This document shows, piece by piece, positions 53,801 through 56,895 of a stretch of DNA of 56,895 nt. Below the pieces are notes generated by a model that saw only the letters and a list, made by a program, of their open reading frames with translations, searched no databases and was not told the DNA's origin. A program made the position numbers and the translations under genes. The stretch's first letter is position 1; the number at the start of each line of letters is the position of its first letter. The DNA lies in NCBI GenBank assembly GCA_947450095.1, contig CANFUF010000007.1, forward strand, positions 1 to 56,895, read 5' to 3'. Source of the DNA: Roseiflexaceae bacterium. Lineage in GTDB: Bacteria > Chloroflexota > Chloroflexia > Chloroflexales > Roseiflexaceae.

Positions 53801-56303
53801 GAGTGCCTTGAGTGCCGCCTATGTGGGTGGGTCGTCGATTAGCATCAGCGGGCTCATCACCGATAGCACGACGACGGCCGCGATTCAATTCTGTGATGAC
53901 CAACAAGCCAACTGTCGTGCAGTTACTCCCAGTGGTGGGTCAATTGCCGTGACGGCAACCTATACCACCACGGTGAGTAGTCCGAGTACGGCGATTGCGG
54001 CCCAACCTTGTAATGCAACCAGTTTCGACGACTATACCGTATACCCCATTACGGTGACCAATGTGGCCAATGGGCGGGTTGACAGTGTGACCGTGAGTGC
54101 GACGATTGCACATGCTGCTGCCCAAGAGGTTGATTTGTGGGTGCAATCCCCGTCAGGGACGCGCGTGCCGCTGTTGACCACGCCGCGTGGCGCTGCCAAT
54201 AATTTGCGGGTGACCTTTGCCGATGATGCCACCAGTGCCACCACGACATTGCTGGGTGCCACTGGCTTGTCCGATGCCTACGACCGCGTGCGTCCCGATG
54301 GCAGTCTCACCCTGTTGAGTGGCGAGGCTGGCAGCGGCACCTGGAAGCTGTTGGCCTGTGACCGCAACACCAACGCCACCACCGGGAGCATTGATAATGC
54401 CCAATTGGTGATCAAAACCAGTGGTGCTGCCCGACATCAAGGTGCTGCTTGGAGCACGGTGTTGGCGAATACCACGGCACAAGATGGTGTGGCGCGGCGG
54501 GTGCGTTTCTGGGCGGTCGATAGCGTCGGCAATGTCAGTGCCTCACGCAGTGCCGTGCTGACCATTGATACGGTTGCCCCGAGCCTGAATGTAACCCAAA
54601 ACGACACGGTTATATTCCCAGGAGGGAGTAGCAATGCCTTCCAAGGGAGTATCAGTGATGGTGGTACCCTCGATACGTTGCAGGCCGTCATCAGCAGTGC
54701 CAGCAATGGCAGTACGGTTGCCACCTACACCCTCACCCCGGTGGCAATGACGAGTATGGACATCCAACGCCTCAACTATTTGCAACAACGCAGTCTCAAG
54801 AACTATACGTGGGGGCTTACTCCGGCTCAATTGAGTGGTTTGGCGACAGGGCGCTATACGGTGCAATTTGTGGTGCGTGATGTGGTGGGTAATCAACGGA
54901 CCAGTGCCGGGTATGCATTCACCATCCCTACAAAAGCAGCACCGACACTCAACGACATCAATGTCACCGGGAGTACGGTCGCAAATGTGCAAACCTTCAA
55001 CACCCGGGTCGATACTGGTTTTGCTAATACCACCATCGATGCCCAAATTGCCCTTGATAGCAATACCAGTACCTATACGGATACCACCACGGTACATGGA
55101 TGGGCGTATAACGGTAGCGTTGATAGCACATTGCAAGGAGCGATTCCCAGCGCGGTACAATCGGCAAAAATCACCAAGCTCGAAATGAACAACGATTTTG
55201 CCGCCTTCCTTGATCAAGACGGCAAGCTCCGTACTTGGCCGGTAGATGGGCGTGCAGACCACCTGAGTACGTCGAATCAAATCGCGGGAACGACTCCCAT
55301 TACCAACGTGGTGCAATTCTCGATTGCCGACCAACTCACCTGGGATAACTACTTGCTGACTCTTGACAACAATGGTGCGGTACGCGAATATCGCCAGCCG
55401 GACGGAAATTCTACAGTGACGACGGCGTCGGTTACTATCAAAAACCGTAGTGGCCAAGTTGAAACGAGCAAGGTGATAGCCATAGATGCCGGCTACCGAC
55501 ATACGGTACTGTTGCTCCGCTCTGGGCAAGTAATCACCTGTAGCAATTTGACCGCCATCTGTCAAGATACGGCTACCACCAGCACGGCAGCGTACGGGTA
55601 TACACCGGCCCCCGCCCGCTACGGGGTCACCCAAGTCCAAGCGGGTATCGACTTTAGCGTGGCATTACGCAGTGACGGCAAAGTGGTGGCATGGGGTGAC
55701 CCGAGCTTTAATCACTTAGTGATTCCATCGAACATTAAACCGGTCACCCAAATTGCTACCGGAGGTGACCACACACTGGCACTCCAAAACGACGGGACGG
55801 TCGTGGCTTGGGGCGATAATTCGTCTGGGCAGGCGACGGTCCCCGTTGGTCTGACCAATGTGGTCTACATTGCGGCCGGGGCAAATTCGAGTGCGGCAGT
55901 CACCCAAAGCGGTCAGGTGGTAGTGTGGGGTGAAAGCAACTTTACCACGGCAACCACCGCCTGTTGTGCGAGTGCCATCGCGTTGAACTACGAATACCCT
56001 GATCCAAATAACAGTAGCTCCACCATTTATGCCCAAGTCATCACCGCCCATCAGACGGGGAGTCAGAGTAGGAGCATGGTGGTGCCGGCGGCGGCGGCGA
56101 TGCAGCCGACGCAAATCGTCTTCCGTGGCTTGATTCCGGGCAGGCGCTATACCTATACCCTGACGGTGCGGAATAGCGAGAATAGTAATAGTCCGCAGGT
56201 TTACCAAGGAACGTTTACCAATAACTTGGCGTTTAATCGTACGTATTTACCGTATCTAGCCAACGCAAGTCCGGCTGTTCCGCCTGTTAGTAGTGGCCGG
56301 TAA
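35835..56303 (+). CDS. Giant mosaic surface protein (6822 aa)
   Basis: One open frame encodes 6822 residues. Approximate layout: membrane helix 6-28; a LolA/LprG-like domain 40-260; two helices 275-320; thrombospondin type 3 calcium repeats 405-545 (DSDSDGLTDLEE) and 1638-1776; a hydrophobic block 1216-1376; about ten LamG-like domains between 1820 and 5140, broken by an Ig-like part near 3020-3300, a discoidin-like domain 3990-4116 and a LVIVD-type propeller 4290-4620; a carbohydrate-binding-like domain 5396-5610; Ig-like parts; a P domain 6053-6196; RCC1 repeats 6436-6709; an FN3-like end and the tail TYLPYLANASP. AAGGGA lies 6 bases before the ATG. It probably acts in adhesion or as a surface fibre (inference). 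Catalytic motifs were not seen. Confidence 0.9.
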   Translation: MQRKYITLSVLILVMLLLLGSGGYAVVQLIANYSPAKQVTNAWELAKLSGSYSFRSEVDQRTAPAPQMGNYGQPAKHLRMRIEGNADEANQTAEVVITNITAEGESSTHIRRARGHTYVMQADGTWRESNASAVASQLSGLTYLAGIRDVTRNQGNQYAFGFDGQAFATHLTRLLDADMAHGVTYDAQTYQAAQSEQLIASTGNGQLSVDQDGLPATISLDLELPATAKDRAANVAIKTVFFDYARTGLALQSAMHQPLHILSKYIGTDAKTVRDWLLISGSLGVLLLLVVLLQLFGRRMYLPVTMVVVAMIIYQPYSTIPRTQAATADTPNDPTPVAGPSTGARPAPPKVFNPLIAPLDQPMGIALPVASVTSPSNMRVVASNKNRSVEPGTNTDCSAIVAADKTADTDTDGLSNAIECSYGTTLTSADSDSDGLTDLEEIRLGTSPTVADTDSDGLSDFVEVTYYTQYSGSNQKYYTSPFAADTNGDGINDTLECIAKLGANSISSKDTPIATLQTPCVDSNGDGVPDFLSFDNDGDSVPDNVDSLPNDITTTTWTDTVPYALNIGGMTAPTNRSLPVKPVMVEMQIVPTHPNLLYANNAIYDWPSGDTKGQIQRTQNTTFATTTSTDIVTPTGSLNPMRDNVDAQHGDMKIVGFMEVKIDVDPANGDYGNLPVMQCAWKSSVNDSSACSSKNVVLPCDLTANCDATITDAVRDDTRPRWLDTSKLTPYSISGGWSRNPDGTVNKTQLTLNIPLTPITDDSGSMVAYKAMMYYHNNQIWRTAHKYRLQWLVTSLQNICPATGTCTDANRTEHVRVVHSYYDDWKLTGISATEEHGMQSAIITERTTQYPAVQDVNKRHLVLAQVSRVLQAYFVNNKVLSIDQITTLFHGSNPNNFGIDNSALWTSPVDYWPNAPMPLELMGQSSNSVNTQYQTLQMLPLMNYALNDITCSARLMMLEPDACSLYYHNGIQRNRVNPSFASNCQNNMRIACRPGMIIVSETRLRTLDLSNGSLTLFPLTPITSVRTFKGQVYQPKINTDGQAEWQPLNDQALQNEILDVGAPLPTVSPESSLSVLQWQPYYSLLKQIVLFNFFDVHTKIYADDSEPTTVTIPTAPPTANSDTWDVEIANYWQAWGSAILALTAQNNQPDTNSTDAQKKLMVNAINKIQNMSSESVVTPSNAFNQVMRNSVSELVILFVMVRNSQYRVQPKSNTVLGGVFTGVAVVSTVLAILAIKDLYSFVKGAQDVVMIVRAANAAISLGNVSATIDNVARLSWFYSNVSAKLATAFVVLGIIGAVIGIGVTWYTASTELKNANYAFQKVSIVASAIGKTFAIVILLVLSLIPPIGTVIAAIAGALDAVAAATCYFLSTRQQRSAAGKWLCGGVTGLLGNVLSFTKISVIVDTDDMYSHNRTYSDSSNITIPLHGFQQGNAYNYNLAITDHIEKMPFPAAWQSVFFPWQWTMDEYSDIKTTSYRYALGPTNIDLRGTFDVGSDFNNWVSDTGTYTNTSDTTDTEQYTYTYKKTAAVNNTYTFDTTGINQTHADLYLSSAYKVRQQVCFSIPILILFIPYLIPVCYMRTHDDNPAAVSVYSGDMVTFDTFPDSMNGFMTMKPGSAPGHYTFGWNTPVSATDLAFPDFVDADHDGLTADLEIVHSSNDNDPDSDNDGISDNQEVVSGTNPTLADSDSDGLTDLQEVQYGTDPNKSDTDGDGLRDGEEIVRSVNGQRIGGWDVTYGFAVDGTPKIAWLGADPLNPDSDSDGIIDLRERILGTSPYAKNSPDVVGFENITVNEATQPSALLNFAGPTGNRTITTTDGAKSLPVNCSADVPVTAKAPNSSVSTNGLANLSQNYADLFANFSGDAILKNCVITNTQITPKFTVSMWANLNCDAIIRCTQGSSDFYFFKSKNINIMTTCPGSSCYGTASPNLPNTLTVSTHPSSINGIWTHIALVYDGEFYIYYQNGIELIRWRGVADQNFGDMTLQSKGFSFQVTDFAFFGSALTPSEIMRAKSGELYQEHKSDLVVRPGDQIHVDTTIKNKLLGRELRGNAFYSVQSDRNVVPSSDARAFAVARNGTSAFVADLMVPGTTVSGTATTATQYSQKCRFGGNLVCLTLDEPNTASVNKTFADISPNSAVVSCDGSNPASTACPVFDTNAWYFSNDNPTSLQLPASIVQQMSNHDFSVGMWVNLKATNVSARPFLSIAGLRLGTMGANIPMFGPNFTDSSAILQATSSSLEKDTWYHLIYRFQNNRRFIYVNGDEVAYDVNPIAPMSFDATNKLLLGSDGTNSPGAFIRDVQIYNQALSDGQIRAWGRNCDDPMLVTCVNPASDSADASEFGAEQLIGLSTTAGKRNFTDGTVNLYNNRDFTLIGKFATPSVCVPKWLFQATANAGQAFRLSLDGACRLVTEYAKFTETSDIQLTPSTNYVVGITNRVNQEVRIAIYHAASPAPIETVTHAVNLAGTTDETQALTQVIDPVFVPTNGLSHLRVYGAAISDATVANVAQYVLSGKPLSDIRQPPQSDTLTVRSEARAKVIQDDPNFERDPNGATPFWQLAFDEPALATTFQDVISTTKQFRCVIATCPQSGMPGVTGNGLVFTPSQFVTSSDTMLDPSDKALTLDFWIKPAMYGGLLVKNNRYEVGLNSAGHITVRHAYQETGFTNVTYRWPTTLLESQVIIPLGRWSRVTINLSATRNVGLDERINVNGTGEVRRSSADYTSITQAYNAATTLGFGYAGAIDNLTISNDSAGAQVDANRPFTLAPAWKLSFEDYLATTSVMTDTDGVTKAVTLGSLIVPDNTIARTGIARYKNAATCVGVANLNWATCPMVDVIGLAGLATTFTGPITDSNSLLEVRDAKTVMDSIKNGGTVQLIINPQNKASIGTVLAYGNWNDDTSNGNGLKVVVGNDLKVTVSIGAKSYTVGTALVPTWNVISFDFGTSGFHYYQNGNKETNFTGTDTSLNATFTTDASWRLFIGGNPSAGHATAATSALFKGGIDDIAFFPGVLPSYLMYQSARMQSALGMVKKELVTLTLDADNPSATVTAPNFVSGDGAQFLVETSDATSLIDSLEVRTTKQFPTLGSTASVMAPVCAEQTSNDNKQVNYCPFFTGGTEGLYDVQVIAKDAVYNRGINSNRVVDQQNGLVYVDTTPPNLQLVPAPSGNIYTTTVAPGAIFQTLTLKIKAGDPVLANSDNHRGSGVQSLEVNLQNLNGQSLGGWVPATLIPSSVITTATVITGTWVAQFRVPMIPNGFYQVQSRSTDNVGNTRGYVTTPANAPLIYPYYLANTNSPIQIDSAPPRDVIVDPSPRDATLGMLGPSTLANSTLRGRVSDYYDGRGLLQADLQVKLDFETADGAKAFDNRAYTRVVTDCTNCPTVAADTLTTQDPSNLRVARFNIDGNQQYIASHDTGTLFNTIFSVGMQVKISDSGTLLSNGNANNPRLRIFAARTTDPNKFKITAFHGNVSVSTPGTLTKNTWYGIVYNETPTEMRLQWGGADYLNWPSASIITKSLNLSTIVTPATSSETLIGATQSSTNTALVEDYFRGYLDNVIISAGYLDPSDFAGRSVAPGSNPASHQTRLKIRDDGFADADGLASLAKFYMPFNQSTLAALDVMNAQRSDICNGGFTTLYQALKVRCPMIGDGFTSNAIWLDAADTGVRLGYAITQTAATSQTYSMRVRIAPTATSGRVATIGADSAALGLRVDYDQRTQQLTTTLRGNNGTTAVVPREIIDNQWHLLTAVIAAGSSATTAQVYWDSSLITSTAALPGLFTNAGLSLGALPGSGAATGIAIDDVGVFNRALTEAQLRVLAFGSTPVYHETFDGMTNGTTGVMNDESLFQLPTSYTNVKIGAGTVGDGLLASTVSQTVSHRDDRGLTVVNPNEAWALSLWVTPKNTSATGTILTSSTPDGYGYTLGQDGTHLKFTHAGTTMTGSAAVTAGSATHVVVNSDGTTMTMYMNGTSVASAAVSSTLRNTPLAKDLTLTATAVVTTTNIVTDSTLWDSNAANADDGDPTTVFTSTVQDNPWWLADLGSNQLIDRIIVRNRNDGSPTNLRNLHVLVSDDPSINFTNRAAATWSDYIVSPVAAFVVLTLPYGTRGRYVRLQIEGRASQLALSEVQIQRTPLLTLSSVVAAVDDVRVYRHALNADTRNMLGVMAWQPSTIDTTNPNSIAWTHPLPSGLEVDADIQSTTTDALGNTRTNNVGEQSLWHGLIDTYAPRITDNISATVDNTYTYTVQIDEHNPNLSLLQTPCGVRLNGTMSLPNSLGYRVQSSGFDGSVIPQTHFDGDCVLSNTPDVVQRLTQVISSTTSMVFGDRYAYVGGVNMVNVVDVQNATNLIQNNASVPGTVTQLLVSRNKNRLYVVSTQPAPTPRATLTVFDIASNGTALQQRGSVVIPLGTNVTVTNSALTDEPNGNSFTDRYLLLLTNTTPQKLISVLVENPDQPTQVTTTALNIPGYDIAASYDVVAIAQGTAGIRIYRVNADGSMTFGSVINVDGYSNRVLIDDKKLFAIVDDESAVDANSTPNKLIVAPLITTVVSDMAVLQNPLLITGEYVHVVPTDHDDVAPYRITDIAPYIGDDVVLLSKDVSNLANVRLSMVSTAGITPTLRSDTAVVQANMLRVVAQNNNILTLANSAPNAQLRAFVASDRRFVTRLCDAAGNCSSGTDYHQDPFPAANNVSIVNLANAYKTSTTNTTVRFGLHAEAPLGVRTIQTQIDNNLGVVAWTNPDQTSILPAIETSQPPGVLSQGSHTIRAINTYNNTLSAVAEYYAPMNSLPLVDVMHPNVTSRACTPNCPAISNNTLVFTQTNTIDINNDITQVAGTAKLLSMKLKIPALAPSGRIVSLQPVVLNALTFWVDYDESTHQIVATVRDTITTTARFAWPDDQFHQLTVVANAMNNATTFNLYVDGVQQEALSASIGSRFTAAKVIFGANGVNTAPPTGMVLDDVALLSSPVTVDETLDYRTAVSETAFPLIDEIFDKRSSCSNCPTIATGTLTFPRSSDGLNLGYTLTQTVSTAISVTMKFKVDGATTSGRIATLQSKNASALKLRLDYDQSNNRVTATAMANGTSQSVYTTTLVADTWATLSVLAETSALTTTFVLALDGKIVGTIAMPGRFTNAALSLGAVSGAVAATGMTIDDIEVANPAIANNETVAVNQITALMSGDVITPYTVKTPIYSFFVDNVIPQITLVDDVIGRMRMVDGMVSARITISDMSNLTDLQIINTDTNTRIPLSMSRLNANTTAVKVFYPEALLNQNLQTLSLKITTTDSAQNSTVQIKTIDVDNDAPVLVGGVMRAKVNGTVTALGASSTVTRTSDLDLHVKWTNITDRKAISLRQLEYTYQTISDTISVNQTITNPSGLRTSTMIVPEGSRVDAGIRLRDAIDNEDLVSLPPVYVDSAVTPDYTQISKNPNDIYRGWAGPAGCALNASANSGAQKFFATWDNAALRLNWQGTDWDNEGDLFVYLDTAAGGTLQPYRPSKYVHSDGVTNGDAFVTLPMDMAGRVTSVSSVTGMLNQWQTRLRDVLRGTRTIAVAEGADYVIHVSSAKSMEILHWQNSAWVPVSAVPDYTFSMLTGTAQTDIRVPFGTIGYTVGNPFGMVAFASKADYLLPWVTFPTTNPTVTTLSSNKITLTPLINGYRWASLAGGVCPRSSVRNPDTTQIQASLSSTPNGVTQRAVADVFTNTNPDALASAIDQTSAMCSQLPNDPWCVTVAQLQDTATAGAALMSALGNTLVTQQAPVIGKNSTVSYNLTVTNPSNRPSKALYAIVQTYGGIWLTGSINATTSNGVYDGGLYSYHTVTTPGYKDFQVVKIASIPANGTRTIALAAKIDPIKAQSSGFDRINTSTVAKIDVRVVDTAAVTTTGSLEWLSTGRTIEWLNAGLRIDTQAPSQIKPDTQLVVGTGAVRVTGSVSDDSAVPSVALEYTSSVNAVVQAVNCGAAVAGRWSCAVTVPSTATSISYRVRAADAYGQMSPWSAWYRSVVDRDNPTLVFDANSTSALSAAYVGGSSISISGLITDSTTTAAIQFCDDQQANCRAVTPSGGSIAVTATYTTTVSSPSTAIAAQPCNATSFDDYTVYPITVTNVANGRVDSVTVSATIAHAAAQEVDLWVQSPSGTRVPLLTTPRGAANNLRVTFADDATSATTTLLGATGLSDAYDRVRPDGSLTLLSGEAGSGTWKLLACDRNTNATTGSIDNAQLVIKTSGAARHQGAAWSTVLANTTAQDGVARRVRFWAVDSVGNVSASRSAVLTIDTVAPSLNVTQNDTVIFPGGSSNAFQGSISDGGTLDTLQAVISSASNGSTVATYTLTPVAMTSMDIQRLNYLQQRSLKNYTWGLTPAQLSGLATGRYTVQFVVRDVVGNQRTSAGYAFTIPTKAAPTLNDINVTGSTVANVQTFNTRVDTGFANTTIDAQIALDSNTSTYTDTTTVHGWAYNGSVDSTLQGAIPSAVQSAKITKLEMNNDFAAFLDQDGKLRTWPVDGRADHLSTSNQIAGTTPITNVVQFSIADQLTWDNYLLTLDNNGAVREYRQPDGNSTVTTASVTIKNRSGQVETSKVIAIDAGYRHTVLLLRSGQVITCSNLTAICQDTATTSTAAYGYTPAPARYGVTQVQAGIDFSVALRSDGKVVAWGDPSFNHLVIPSNIKPVTQIATGGDHTLALQNDGTVVAWGDNSSGQATVPVGLTNVVYIAAGANSSAAVTQSGQVVVWGESNFTTATTACCASAIALNYEYPDPNNSSSTIYAQVITAHQTGSQSRSMVVPAAAAMQPTQIVFRGLIPGRRYTYTLTVRNSENSNSPQVYQGTFTNNLAFNRTYLPYLANASPAVPPVSSGR
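39480..39960 (+). other. Hydrophobic block inside the giant protein
   Basis: This segment encodes residues 1216-1376 of the giant protein. It has several hydrophobic, glycine-rich stretches long enough to cross a membrane (for example FVVLGIIGAVIGIGVTWY, and AIVILLVLSLIPPIGTVIAA). It lies in the AT-rich part of the gene and has no counterpart in the rest of the protein. Confidence 0.75.
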
Positions 56304-56311
56304 GGAGTACG

Positions 56312-56895
56312 ATGATGAAACAACATATTATTATCGGCGTCATCGCAATATTCGTACTTTCAATCGTGATTGGGGTCGCCCAAGTCGCTGCAACCAGCAA
56401 TCGTATTATTGCCTTACCCACCCCCCAACGCCAGGCGTTGCAGGCGAGTGGTCAGGTAACGCCGTTGGGCGTGGCAACTGCAGGGCTTCATGACCTCCCT
56501 GCCGATGTGACGAGTAATGTTAGCCAAATCGCGATGGGGGCGCATCATGCCCTCGCCCTCACCACCACGGGTAATGTGATTGGCTGGGGCACTAATCTGA
56601 ATGGTGAGCTGACCATTCCTCCCACGGTGATCGATGTGGTGCAGGTGAGTGTGGGCATCTCGCATAGTGTGGCGCTCAAACGTGACGGTTCAGTCGTGTT
56701 GTGGGGTGATGCCGCTTCGAATGTCGTAACGCCGGCAACGACGTTACCGAACGATGTGGTCCAAATCGCCGCTGGCGACCGCCACACGGTATTATTACGT
56801 GCCAACGGTATGGTGGTAGTGACTGGCCTGGCGAGTCAACGTACAATTCCCGGCGACCTAACGGGCAAAACCATTGTCGCCGTGGCGGCTGGGAG
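56312..56895 (+). CDS. RCC1-repeat secreted protein (partial)
   Basis: The gene runs off the window end; about 194 residues are visible. It begins with a signal peptide or anchor (KQHIIIGVIAIFVLSIVIG), followed from about residue 65 by RCC1-type propeller repeats: QIAMGAHHALALTTTGNVIG with WGTNLNGELTIPP, then VGISHSVALKRDGSVVLWGD, then AAGDRHTVLLRANGMVVV. The ribosome binding site AAGGAG overlaps the stop codon of the giant gene; ATG 56312 and ATG 56315 are both possible starts. It resembles the RCC1 section near the C-terminus of the giant protein, so the two genes are probably co-transcribed and may have arisen by duplication of that module. Function unknown. Confidence 0.85.
   Translation, partial: MMKQHIIIGVIAIFVLSIVIGVAQVAATSNRIIALPTPQRQALQASGQVTPLGVATAGLHDLPADVTSNVSQIAMGAHHALALTTTGNVIGWGTNLNGELTIPPTVIDVVQVSVGISHSVALKRDGSVVLWGDAASNVVTPATTLPNDVVQIAAGDRHTVLLRANGMVVVTGLASQRTIPGDLTGKTIVAVAAG

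Noticed and set aside
54543-55640. 365-codon frame antisense to the giant gene
   Set aside because: The plus strand here encodes clear Ig-like and RCC1 sequence; the antisense translation has no recognisable pattern. The same holds for 46107-47072.
35835-56303. Polyketide or non-ribosomal peptide synthase as explanation for the giant frame
   Set aside because: No ketosynthase, carrier or adenylation motifs are present; the content is extracellular beta domains and calcium repeats.

Overview
The window looks like chromosomal DNA from a bacterium of the phylum Chloroflexota, probably a filamentous aerobic or facultative member of the class Chloroflexia (Herpetosiphon/Chloroflexales-like). The assignment is an inference. 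It rests on a Ccm-type cytochrome c maturation operon that carries J-domain-like proteins, on large secreted mosaic proteins ending in a Tyr-Leu-Pro-rich tail, on SURF1, on moderately high GC, and on repeated palindromic intergenic elements. No phage, plasmid, IS or CRISPR features were found, and the gene content is chromosomal.

Layout. 1-4.6 kb: a PEP-utilising/pyruvate phosphate dikinase-like protein overlapping a membrane acyltransferase 3 gene. 4.7-7.3 kb: a tRNA(CAT) with its terminator on the minus strand, SURF1, and a secreted RTX-repeat/Ig-like protein. 7.3-11.3 kb (minus): a tight cluster fabF, glycosylasparaginase, orphan solute-binding lipoprotein and apt. 11.5-15.2 kb: hpf divergent from a lipoate-protein ligase gene, then a small orphan protein, an aminoglycoside-adenylyltransferase-like protein and a small membrane protein. 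15.5-21.4 kb: a lipoprotein with a degenerate M23-like domain, a 66-residue membrane protein, a 1059-residue BNR/sortilin-type propeller protein and a ChrB-C-like protein. 21.4-21.7 kb: a 22-bp tandem repeat block.

21.8-29.2 kb is the cytochrome c maturation locus: ccmA, ccmB, ccmC (with a large extra domain), a ccmD-like gene, ccmE of the Cys-x3-Tyr type, ccmF, and two membrane proteins that each begin with a J-like domain lacking the HPD motif. One of these carries a TPR-like extracytoplasmic part (a possible CcmI counterpart). The other carries a thioredoxin domain with a WCEPC motif (a CcmG/ResA counterpart). No CcmH-like gene is present. The J-domain/TPR and J-domain/thioredoxin pair is the best candidate here for an undescribed system.

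29.4-35.6 kb: an orphan OmpR-type response regulator, proB-proA, a DHODH-like protein, homoserine dehydrogenase, a small membrane protein antisense to the hom 3' end, and a P-loop ATPase with a C-terminal membrane anchor. 35.8-56.3 kb is one uninterrupted gene for a 6822-residue extracytoplasmic mosaic protein. It contains thrombospondin type 3 calcium repeats, about ten LamG-like domains, a discoidin-like domain, a P domain, RCC1 repeats and an internal hydrophobic block. A second RCC1-repeat gene follows after a few bases and runs off the window end.
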